64,000 nucleotides of DNA from Lepidodermella squamata. Taxonomy: Eukaryota; Gastrotricha. The stretch is taken from positions 2,666,001-2,730,000 of the forward strand of contig JBLDXI010000013.1 in NCBI GenBank assembly GCA_047495785.1, given 5' to 3'. The notes beneath the pieces were generated by a model. That model did no database searches. It worked only from the letters and a program-made list of their open reading frames with translations, and had not been told where the DNA came from. This document shows, piece by piece, positions 23,042 through 34,300 of the stretch. Within the stretch, counting starts at the first letter, position 1. Every line of letters starts with the position of its first letter. The translations under genes were made by a program, and so were the position numbers.

Positions 23042-24552
23042 TTATTTGCCACTGTAGTTGGTATATTTGTATATCAATGTAGGGTGTCGCGAAAGACGCG
23101 GGTGTTGATTTAGAACAAAAAGTACGTCAGAGAGTGTGGCTTTCCGCGCCCGCTGCGCTTGCTGTTGCGCGGCACGACCCGCCGATGCGCCGCCATCGTC
23201 TTCCGACGCCGCTGCTCCGGACGGCGGAGGTGTGTTGGCACTGGACTGGGCGTTCACTCCGGCAGCAGTTTTCGGATTGAGCCACCGGCGACTGAGACCG
23301 CCGATAGCAGCCATTGCTGTTTGGTTCGATTCGCGTGCTCGTACGGAGTCCTGCATAGCAAAAACAAACCCGATGAAATAAACTCATGAAAAAAGCTCCT
23401 AGGAGTGCCCAAATCAATTTATAGAATATTCTAAAAACCTGTGTGCGCTAATTATGCCCGAAAAAATTGGAGGAGCACTAGATTTGAGGGCGATTTCCAG
23501 ACAACACTTGATACACAATAATTTATTTTGTATTTTGAACGATTTCTATGCATATCCTCATCAGATTTTACGTTTCAAGCTAGAATATGGTGATTTCGCG
23601 TAAGGAAAACCAACCTGGTCCATAGCTTTACCGCCTTCGTGGGTCATTGTAGAAAGACGAGAGGTTCCGAGGGCGGCACTGACCACGGCGTTGGTTTCAT
23701 CGGTAGCGTTCGAAGGCTCTGCTCCGTTCGCGCTGGCCGTCACCGTGCGCAGGCCACCCGATAAATATTGCGACATCATTTTTTCTTCTACCTTTTCTAT
23801 CGCTTTCAACTGCGCTCTGATATCTCCAATTTGTTCGTACTTCGAGCCATCGGTCTAAAGCAATGCAGCATAAATTAGTAGAGTAACGAACTAGAAAACG
23901 GGCGTACCTTCAAGTTGTAAAGTCGATGGGCACACACAACGGCCACTTGCTCGACAAAATCTTTAAGGTAACTCTGAGTGGCTAGGGCTAAAATGTTAAC
24001 AACCGCAGACGCCGGCTCGTTCGCCCCGTTTTGCGAGGATGCGGGCGGCAATGAGAGGCCATTGGAAGCCACTAAAATGCAGCCATATACTTTTTTAGCA
24101 CACTGCCCTCAACGAGTTTAACCAGTAGTTTACCAATATGCTGCAGCCGCGCCACGACTGAGCCCGTGGGCTTCGAAGTCGGCGTCACCGAACCAGCGAC
24201 AAGCATCGGCTGCTCACGCGAGACCCGCGGTGGCGACTGGTTTGTCGCTCCGTGCCTTTGCCCGGGCGCGTTCGGTACCATCGACTGCCCTTGGTTGAAA
24301 GACTGGGGGTTACTCGACAGAATGGACCGACTCTCCTCGACCAAGTCAACCCCACTCATCGCCGCTACATCTGTGAGGTCAGGGTCACTATTCGAAAAAA
24401 CCAACGTAAACAAGCATTCCTAGAAAAAAATGACCAACTTCATCGGCTCCATTTTTACGCGGCGTTGCTGGGCACTAGACGCAGGCCGTTGAGGTGGCAT
24501 TAACGTCTGTTGAGGTTGAGGTTGATGCTGGGGCGGTTGCTGCTGCTGCTGT

Positions 24553-24584
<32 letters not shown>

Positions 24585-26105
24585 TTGGAGTAAGGGAGGC
24601 TGTTGCTGATGGTGCGGCATCATCGGTTGGCCTGATGAACGCACCGCCTGAGGCCTCGCGGCTAATAAGGAATGTTGCTGTTGCTGGGGTGCTAAAACAG
24701 ATTGAATGCCCTGAGGCTGCTGAGGTTGCTGCTGCTGTTGCTGCTGCTGCAGAGAATTCGGAACCCTGCTAGCGCCCGCAACTAACACGGCACCCTGTTG
24801 CTACAAATACAACTAGCTATATTTCAACCGCTTTTTATCGACAAAAATCACGCACCACCACGCCACCCTGAGTTATCCGAATTTGCGATACGCCGCCCTG
24901 TTGCCCCTGCATTTGATGTTGAGCAGAAATTTGCTGAAAGTGAAGCTGTTGCTGCTGTTGTTGCTGTTGTTGTTGCTGATGATGCTGCTGCTGCATTAAG
25001 TTAACTTGCTGTTGAGTTCTCACTACAGTTTGCGGCGTCGAACTCCTGCTAACCATTCCTCCGGGAGCTATCGCGGCATGCACCATATTGACTAACGTTG
25101 ACTGGTCGATTTGTGACTGAGATTCATCGCCAGTACGAACCACGATAGGAAACATTGTTTGTACATCACTAACAAAGGTAGCAGCTGTCTTGTGACCATT
25201 TTTTACTTCGTCTATGAGCCGAGAAATTTTGTTTCCAGCTTGAGGATCTTGCTTGGTAGCAATGGAAACTAGATCTGCCAGAAATTTTCGCCCACGACCA
25301 GCAAAATCATCAAAATTTGCCATTTGAGGTGGCGGTTGTTGATGCACAGAAGCAGGAGTCACAGGTTGTTGCTAGAGAAAAAATGACACAGTTAAATACC
25401 AGAGACATCCTGAAGCAGCTCATGTGAACGTGCCTTTATAATAACTGAAGGCGCTGAACGAGGAACGACGACATTTTGTTGATTGGTGTTAGAGCCTGAC
25501 TGGTGGATGGCGCTCGGAACCAACAAAACCTGGTTACCATTAATCTGCAGCACAGTCTAAAATAACAGTTGATCAATCAACAGTAACTAAAATGACGAAC
25601 TAACATTTTGAGGCAAGTTTTGGGGGAAAGACGTAATGAGCATTTGACGATTGCCGTTACCCGGCATAGTCGTCATTGGAAGCCGCTGAAGCTGGTTCGC
25701 AGGCACCACCACCTGCCGTACACCCTGAGACTGCAAGTTTTGTGGGATCATTCCTTGAATATACGCAACCGACTGCTGAGAATTCGGATGACGAGGCTGG
25801 GAGCTATTAACCGGCCGCTGAGCTACAATCGGAACGTTGGAATGTTGAAAGGCGTTTCCATGCGATTGTTGGGCATTGACGTATTGAAGAGTTACTTGCT
25901 GAGGATGGGAAGATTGTTGGCCACCTTGCATCATAACAGCATGTTGCTGGTTCGGATGATGAAGCATGGTTCCAGATGAACCTCGTTGCTCTCCGGAGCG
26001 TTTAATGGATTCCAACTGCGATTCCAAACCCCCGACAACATCTGAGAGCTTTTTCGAGTCGACGGAATTAGTCATATTGAGCAGTTCTTCTATTTGGGCC
26101 GACAT
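23042..26105 (-). CDS. TAF4: Transcription initiation factor TFIID subunit 4 (TAF4)
   Basis: Core TFIID scaffold that pairs with TAF12 in RNA polymerase II pre-initiation. Minus-strand exons 26105-25605, 25556-25407 (or 25434), 25371-24856, 24800-24459, 24419-24134, 24071-23908, 23854-23615 and 23350-23042 give about 835 residues. The TAFH (ETO) domain is in exon 3 (GRKFLADLVSIATKQ, SRLIDEVKNGHKTAATF). A glutamine-rich region follows with a 17-residue pure Q run in exon 4. The C-terminal histone-fold region spans exons 5-7 (SVVARLQHI through DGSKYEQIGDIRAQLKAIEK). The end reproduces the family tail (NQTAMAAIGG, ATLSDVLFVLNQHP, LIYKYTNYSGK). The donor of exon 2 is not clear (GC donor at 25433 or weak GT at 25406), and the intron between exons 4 and 5 would be only 39 bases. 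Identity is secure from four separate blocks. Confidence 0.92.
24541..24590 (-). repeat. Poly-glutamine coding CAG/CAA tract in TAF4
   Basis: Mixed CAG/CAA codons for 17 consecutive glutamines, with shorter Q runs around 24660-24760 and 24940-25010. The mixed codons make it less length-unstable than a pure CAG repeat. Glutamine-rich activator-binding segments are usual in this subunit. Confidence 0.9.
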
Positions 26106-28742
26106 TTTTAAGAGCTGGTCTAGGAAATAAACTAATTATAATTCAAAGAGTTTCAATAGAGCAATATTTCTCAAAGCAGATGACAAAGATCCAAGGGCTC
26201 AGAGCCGAGATAGCTAAGATTATTTTGCATTATAAAGGACATAACTGGCGTGATAATTATGGTTGCAAAACGAGAGCTTGCAACCGTCTCTCGTGCGCCT
26301 CCAATGACATTAGTTTTTCTAGGTTAGCGGGAATCGGCGATACGGAGTCACACGCATACCTCAGCACCCAAAGTACACCTGAAAATGGGCATTGATTGCG
26401 TCCTGACCTCTGCATGATGATTTGGATAGAGCTGAATAGACAAGGCAACTTATGACTTGTGACACGTTTATGGCGTAGTTTCCGCCAAGGAGGCGCCACA
26501 TGCGACGCCATCGCCGCTACCGAGAATTGGTTAAAACCTAGGTTGAAAGGAAACGAGGAGGCAGAGCGAGAACGGTGGAAGAAAAAGCAAAGCCAAAACA
26601 CAAAGGCGGCAATGCTAAACATGCGATTCATTAAGCGTTAAGCGTCTGGAGTTGTGATTCTTGATCACATTGTTATGACTTCAGCGTGCTGCTGTTTTCA
26701 GGCAACATGCTAACGTTGCGCGACTGAATATTTAGTAGTCAATGATTCGATCCAACCTTGAGTATTACCATCCATTTCATCATATGTAGGACATTTGTTC
26801 CCACTTCCGCCTGCAGCCTGCAGCCAGCAAAACGCAAAACAAGTTTTTTCGCAGAACATTATTGCTGAAAACCCAGAAGATAGCAACCCCTGTAGAATTT
26901 GACTATAGCCCTCTGAAACTCTAAAAGTTTCATCAAATAATTCTTGTATAGTATTATTTCATATGAGCAATACATAAAAAGTCATATAGACTTTAAACAA
27001 ATTTACTCTGTCAAAATCTAAAGTAAATTGAGTTTGGCGGGATCCATACCGATGAGGATTTTTTGCAATTATTTTCAGGGTTTGATGTGGTTCTTGGTTG
27101 GATTCTGCGTGGTAACTGTACTGTCCCCATTCAAATTCGCACATTTCTCATTTATAATGCTCGACCCAGGGACCAAAGTTGACTTGCCAACCGAGAAACG
27201 CTCAGAAAACCTACCCCGGCATTTAATTTGAGGCTAAAATCTGACATCATTTTTAGGCAGTGGGCAGTGTGTAGTACTTTCTCTAGGAGCCCTGAGCCCT
27301 GAGGTCTAAAGTTCTCCAAGTGTTGGGGCGGACATGATGGCTTGCTGGGAAGATTATAGAACTCCATAGAGTCACACCTTTGAATTTGCATTATCAGCGC
27401 TCAGCGTCCAATACATATGAGTTTCTCAGCTGGCAGCCTATGCATTATAGAATATTATTACGTTTGTCAGCATATTTCGCATTTAAGAGATCTGTAGCAT
27501 GCGTCAGGAGGATTAAGTCTTGAAGGATTGATGTTCTTGCTAATTACCAACAGAATTGTAGACTTGAATTGCTCGAAATTTCTACAAGAAATGTATCAGG
27601 TGGTGCAATGGAGAGCCTGTAACGTTTTTTTCCATGTTCAAAGCGTTACGCATTCATGGATCAGTGGTCAAGTGTCGTGCATCATGGAGTTTCAGGTGAA
27701 GTTATTTGTTGAAAGTTGAAAGCATGCGACGTCTGATATCCATGCCCACTGCTAATAATCAAAAGTTACGAAGAAATGCGGTTTTAAAATCACAACTTGC
27801 GGTTACGTTATGCCGGACGCAATATGATTGCTGTATTCATGGAAAATTGGGGTGGTACCTGTAGCTTAAAGAGAAACAGTTGCCCAGATTACCAATTGCA
27901 AACGATTCAATTTATCCGGCTTCTACTCTAAATCTGGATAAAATGTGTTTGTTCTGTCCGTAGTTTTAGCATCTCAGTGGTTCGGTGGAATGGTTTTGGC
28001 GCGCATCACATCTTTGGAAGATTTCTTAAAACACCAACACTAAAAACCACCAGAATTTTTTACGTTGTATGCATTGGTGTCTCATACTATGTACTATTTT
28101 TAGCTATTGAGATTTTCAAAACTATTTTGCTACCACTAGTTTGGTGTTCTCGCCCGTCCCATATTGCAGTGGATGTTCGCGCAGTTTAGCCGGATTGTGC
28201 CATGTTGAGGACATTTGCTGCCTAAGACCTAAGACGTGGTTTTTGCCGCTGTCGCTGCATTACTTGCTAGTTTTCTCTTTTTCTCAGCAGATTTTGATTG
28301 CGCCATTAGAGCACCAAGAACAGCCTGTAATCTGCATGTTTCTCTTCCAGTGTCTTTCATTAGTGTTCCTGCTGGCTTTAAGCGATAAGAGCATGATCAT
28401 TCTTTTCAGAAAGAGAAATAGAAGAGTAGTACCGTATCTGGGAAGAAAATCATAACGGATTGCCAACTTATCAGTGCATTACATGTTTGGCGTCGGGCGC
28501 AGCGCAACAAATTTGAATTTCTCTGAATTTGGTGAACGATTCTTTTCGCTCCCCGGCTGGACTAACGTTCGTATAGAAAGGTCGTGGTGGAATATTACTA
28601 ACTTCACACCACAAGTTCCTTTGTTCGAATCTATTTTTTGTCTTCTTTGAATAGTGTGGTTGAACTGTTTATGTTACCTAGACATTATTTACAATGTTTG
28701 AAATATCGGTATCCGGCTGTTAAACTATTCTGCGTCAACGAA
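26106..28742. other. Intergenic region upstream of TAF4
   Basis: TAF4 promoter side at the left end. The remaining 2.6 kb is AT-rich with scattered short open frames that show no family content and no chain of phase-matching splice sites. The minus-strand frame at 26257-26631 begins with a hydrophobic stretch but has no further support. Confidence 0.4.
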
Positions 28743-29149
28743 ATGAACGTTCTTCTGGTAAGCTATTTTTTTTAGTTGCTTCGCAATACATGGAAGATGG
28801 TGTGTTAACGTTGTTGTAGTGTTGCCTGAAAATGGCTGTAGACTGTTACATGATGCCTTATTCGGCTACATGCGGACAACGCATTCACTGTGTCCCATTA
28901 AATTTCGGGTGCTCTGTGGAACAAATTTGTAAAGATTACTCGGCCCTAAATATTGTGTCTTGTGAGCTGCCTGCGTTAGATCGATTAGAAAATCTGGCAA
29001 AAACTGAAATCACATTGCGAGTCTTTCTTTATACAAGTCACGACGAGTCACGGTTTTTTCTGGGTTTTTTTGAGGTGCTTTGCGTAATATCCGTGGTATT
29101 TCCTTGTTGTTTTATCGATTTTTTTTACGATGTCGGCATTCGGCTTTGA
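28743..29149 (+). CDS. Candidate small cysteine-rich membrane protein
   Basis: Weak candidate. An ATG at 28743 opens MNVLL and meets a good donor (GTAAGC) after 28757. An acceptor (TTGTTGTAG) ends at 28819 and continues in the same phase to a stop at 29147-29149, giving about 115 residues. The first half is cysteine-rich (CCLKMAVDCYMM, CGQRIHCVPLNFGC, EQICKDY, VSCELP). The second half carries one strongly hydrophobic segment (FFLGFFEVLCVISVVFPCCF). No family recognised. It could equally be a chance frame in the region upstream of Piezo. Confidence 0.25.
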
Positions 29150-29650
29150 GGCGGCCACAGAAGCGTATAATATTATGCTTTTGCGGCTATTTCAACTCGA
29201 TATATTTTGAGCGCTAGGTTTGCCGATAGTTGTGGTCCTGTCCCTCGCGACTCTGCATGCCTCCCCAATAAATTTGATGGATTAGCAGAACATCATTGCG
29301 CCATTATTGTCGCCGTGAAAGATGCGTAGCGTAGCATCGTCCTTATTTTTCGTTATTTGGCTTGGCTTTTTGAATATCGGAAGCTCCAATTTGTTTAACA
29401 AATCTAAACATACTTAGTCGATAAGGCAGTTGAATTTTTTTCAAATTTATCTCAGTGCCAAAACAATACAGGAATGATCGATAGACATTGAGTCGCGATT
29501 ACGAGCGGCTCATTTACCATCGCCAGATCATGACGTAATAAGCGAAGGGTCGTCTTCGAGGTTTTAACGTCGCGAATGTCTCGCTAAGTGCGAAATCTTA
29601 CTAACAAAACCTCGAAAATTGAGCTTCAAAATCTTCGCCCGATTAAAACC

Positions 29651-31326
29651 ATGACACTGTATCGCAAGCAAAGCGGCGAGAATTTGAGACGCCTGAACTA
29701 TTACGTACGATCAAGTAAGTGATATGACCCGGGATGATTGTATCACATTAGCAGTCGTCCTTATATGTTTCGTGTTGTAATTTGGCACTTTCTGTTTGAA
29801 TCACTACTTTTCCACCCGCTAGTCTCTAGTTGTGACGTTTTTTTATGGCCGGTGAAATAATAATTATTGGTGGATTTTTTATTGCTTGGTTAGGTTATGC
29901 TAATTTTCCAAAGAGTTATGTAGCCTACTATTCTATTCACGTTCAATTTTTCCAAGGTTAAGGGTGCAGAAATTTCAAATTTCATAATCATCACGCTTAT
30001 TATTCACCTGATTCTCGCATTAAGAAGACTGTTTGTCAATGTGTAAATAACTAGCAGTAAGCGTATGATGACTGGTGGCGGTACTAGGGCTAAATTTCTT
30101 ATCATAGTACGCTCCGCCGCGGCTTTCGTGCAAACATTTCTTCATCGCGGTATACCCATATATATTAATCCAGCTATAACGATAAGAATAAAGCGCTCAT
30201 TTAGCTAGTGTTTTCTGTGCATGAACCATGCTGCTTTTGTATGGCGATTAATACTGGTAATCACCATAGTTCTATAAACGGAGCTTACGTTGTTTTCGGC
30301 AGCGAGGATGACACGGAAGTGGAACAGGTGATTGAAATGACAGCCACCCCGCTACCTGTAGCCACTCGTCCGCGTCAGCTTCAGTTTGCTGAAAGCGCCA
30401 CTGACGAAGCCCCGATCGAGTCATGCGACCAGCAGCAGTTGATAGATAGTTCGGACGAAGATGTTCGAAACGATGCTGAAGTAGTCCAACAGTACGCTGG
30501 CATCCTTTCGGGTAATATTATCGCTTAATTTACGCTTTTTCTATATACAAAACGTAAGAATAGGACATCAATCTTTTAGGTTATTTGCGATTGATTATAA
30601 TAACTTCTCTTGCAATATGAAATTATCACTGATCGATTATGTAAATTCCCGAGGGATCCCGTATAAATTTAACAAGTCGAGACAACACGCTTGCCGTTCG
30701 TGTCGGCGGAAGTGTTATATACTAGCATCGATTTGCCACTGCTATCACGCGCGTTCTATTTAGAACTAGCGAAGAAAAAATTTGCTGGCCGTTTCTTGGC
30801 TTTTTTCTTTTTATTTCATCAAGCGTGCCTGAGGGCCATTCGATAGATGCTACGCATTTTTTGCGTCTTCGCTAATTTTGCAGTCACCGCATTTTTTTTA
30901 ATTTTTCTTAAGTTTAGCACTAAAAGTAGTTTTATTTTCCTAATAATGATTATAATGACGATGTCGTCAGTGCTTAGGACCACGTGTTTTCATTGCTCGT
31001 CGCGGTATGAGGGTCGTAAATAACGCAAACATAGTTAAGAGAAACTACACTACAATGCGTAACTTGGCGTCTCTAGTCCGAATCACCGATTTGGCGGGGC
31101 ACACTGCTATCGTTGCCTTTGCTGTTGATAAAGGTTTGTCGCTGCTGCACTCTACTACGCACGCTCTGACCCACGTTGTTTTTGTGTCGGTGTCATTTCC
31201 TTTTTTATGATGCATTAATCACCAGTAGCTTTAATTCCGTCCCTATCTCTAAAAATGCTTTCTTATAAAACAGAACTGGTGGCAGCTACCCAAATAGTCA
31301 AACGTGTGCAGGATCAAAACGGAAAA
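29651..31326 (+). CDS. Probable upstream exons coding an N-terminal extension of Piezo
   Basis: Four segments join in consistent phase into the first Piezo membrane exon: 29651-29714, 30209-30511, 30978-31133 and 31274-31326 (the last runs on into the exon ending at 31393). They code about 192 hydrophilic residues, starting MTLYRKQSGENLRRLNYYV, passing an acidic stretch (GSEDDTEVEQVIEM, DSSDEDVRNDAEVVQQ), and ending IVKRVQDQNGK just before the first Piezo helix. Each junction has usable GT and AG signals and all introns have phase 1. Alternatively Piezo starts at the ATG at 31327 and these exons belong to another transcript. No known domain is seen in the extension. Confidence 0.45.
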
Positions 31327-34300
31327 ATGCAGTTGAAGGCAGCAGTCGTCTTTATTATTTTCGTTTTTATACTACCCTTGTGCCTTCTAGCAGGTAAGAT
31401 TCAAATATTTGCTTAAATCAAATCCACCTTAATCATTTGAATATTTGTTTTAGCCTGCATATTTCGCTTCAACTTCACATCGTTTATTTATTTCGTCTTT
31501 CTACTGGCATTGCCTTTTATTGATTCGCCAGTCTCTAGTTCCCTTCGCGGTAAGAAATTCGATTCCAACCCGAGGTAAACAATTCTTAACGTTTTTTTAC
31601 AGGTAATCATTGTCTCAAATTCGTCATATTTCTCACCGTGCTGAGCGGTGCTGCCGTAGGCGGTCAGATTTTGCTCGAAGTTTTGATCGCACTGAAAGTG
31701 TTGAGTTTATCCAAAGACTTGGTAGGATGTAAGTTTAATCTTAGGACCCATCAAGAAACGGCTCAACATCCCGCGTTTTTCAATCTAGGTTCTCCAACGG
31801 AGTCTTTAATTCGTCAAATGGGATTTGTGAGCTATCAATACCCAGGCGTGGAGGCTGTGGATGTCGTCCGCCTCTTTTTGCCTGATCTCGCTGTTTGCAT
31901 AGCTTCGACGACCCTGCTCATTCTCATTCGATGCGTTCTTCCATCAGACAAGAATGTGAGCGCATATTCGCGGCAGGGTTCTTTAAGGCAATCGCAAGCA
32001 ACTGCCGGCAGTCAGTTGGTGTCAGGATCCACGGCGACTTTGCGCCGTAATCGGGCTCAAACAACCAGTCAAAACCAGGTTAATCTACCCGAAGTTCGAA
32101 CCACCGGCAGTATCATGGAATTCGGAATCGTCATCGTGAAATTTATCAATTTCATGCTAATCATGGCTTGTGCAACCGCCGCGCCCTCTGTAATGACGTC
32201 GCCGTACTTATTACTAACCCTGTTAATGGGCACGTTATGGGCGTTCCGTCGACCGATCGACCCGGGTGAAACGGTTTCGTTGAAAGTGGTCACATTTGTG
32301 TACCTAATCGCACACATGACCGTGCTATACCTGTACCAGTTTCCGTTCATTCGGGGTCAGTTGGATCCGACCTCTTTTGCAAGTCGTCTCGTCGGCTTCA
32401 TGGCGATAACTGATACAAATTGCGTCCAACCACCGACTAAACTGCTGCTTGAGAGTGATTTGGGCTACTCGGAAATCGCGTTACCAATATTTTTGATTGC
32501 TACTTATGCGTTTATGGCGTTTCGTCATAAAATCGCGAATTATTACGCGAATTTACCTGTCCACGTCGCACGAGGTACAGTGACTGAAAGACCCCGGGCT
32601 CAAACTACTCTCCCACCCCCGGTTCACTCATCTCGCCCTGCTGACATGACGAGATCAGGCCGATCTGCAACTGTAGCTGGTCGTATTCAACAGAGAGTCC
32701 CAACTCCATTACCCGAGGAAAATGAAGAAACAATGCGGTTGATCGCAAATGAGAACAACGCCGGCCCGAGTAGTGTCGGCGATGCGAGTTCATCATCTGC
32801 GAATTCGCAAAATGCAACGAATGGGCTCAAACGAGATACGAGCCCTGACCATTCAAGCGAATCGCCAGTTTCTCGACCATTTCACTTTCTACCTTTCATC
32901 CCGGACGCGGCAACTAAAATTTTCCGTCGGGGCGAATCAGCCTTCCTGCCCCCGATTTCGCCACCGCCGCCTCAATACAAACTGAGCCCTATGGACACGC
33001 TGTATTCGCTATTCAGCGCGTATTCCTACGTATTTTCCCTGCTATCGATGATGACTTGGTCGGTGACCCACTTCAGCATTTTGACCCTGGTGCTACTAGT
33101 TGCCGCCTGCATATTGTGGATGGTGCCGAATTCACGTCGTGCTTGTGTGATCGTGTCTCCGCTCATTGTTTTGTACGCAAAAATTTTGATTGCGATCGCA
33201 TTCGTCTACGGCATCAACCTAACCGAAGTGGAGCTCAAGTCTTACAAAGAGATTGGCCTCGTTCGCTACGGCACGTCTCATCCCGGCATGCTCGCTGCTG
33301 AGCTACTATATCTATTCCCGTTCTGGCTGCTTTTACGCCAGAGGATCGATAAATACCTGGCAAGTGGCAATCTGAACATGCCGATGACGACGTCTGCCGA
33401 TACCGCGGATGCCGTCACTAAAGCTATTCAAATGCTTCTAGTCACGACGGCGATCAGCGAGAAAAAAGCGATCGGCTCACAAGTCGAGCTCAATCGCTTC
33501 GTATTAAAAGTCATTACGTTTTTCCTCGACCAGCTCAGTGTCTATTGGATATTTCTGTGTTTCATCATGGTTCTTATCCAGGCCTGCACCGGCCCGACGA
33601 CGATAATTAATTTCGTGTACATGGTCATCTTCTTGGCGACGAGTTTCTTCTTCATACTCTCGTTCAGAATATGGCGGCGTCTGTTGTTCATAACCTGCTG
33701 GTTCCTTAGCTTGTACTCAATGACAGTGCTGTTGAGTATTTACATCTACCAATTCGAGGCGGTTGAAAACTGGCTCGATGTCAATTCTACCAGCCATTTG
33801 TGGAAAGATTTAGGCCTTAACAAATACAACACCGCCCCAGCTTTATTTCAAGCACTCATTCTCCCTGTCCTATCTCTAATGGTGCTTGTCCTGCAACTTC
33901 AATTTTTCCATCAAAAATTGCTGAAAATGACAGAATGCGTTGTCCCGAAACGGCACTCGACGCATTCGGATGACGACGTCGCCAGTAATTCGGGCGTCTC
34001 GGCGAGTCATGACAGCCACGATATAGCTGGCAATTTGAAAGACGAGCCGCTTATCGACGCCGACTGGTGGCGTAAATTTTCAGCTGTTTTCGCCATGTTC
34101 TTACACTACACATGGCGGATGTTGGACGTGCACATGTTCAAAGTCGTTATGATCTTCTCAGCATGTTTGGCCATCGTTCAATCCACTGCTGTTAACATGC
34201 CCATGTTTTTCGCTGTTGTTTCCTTATTACCGCTAATGGTTCGCTACAACCGCAAAGGACCTGGAATCATCTCAGCCGTGGTCTATCTTGGCGTGTGTTT

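Noticed and set aside
24166-24772. Plus-strand frames opposite TAF4 (Val/Ala-rich)
   Set aside because: They are the antisense of the poly-Q and conserved TAF4 exons.
28540-28640. Possible tRNA near a GTTCGAATC-like T-loop
   Set aside because: I could not pair an acceptor stem or D arm around it.
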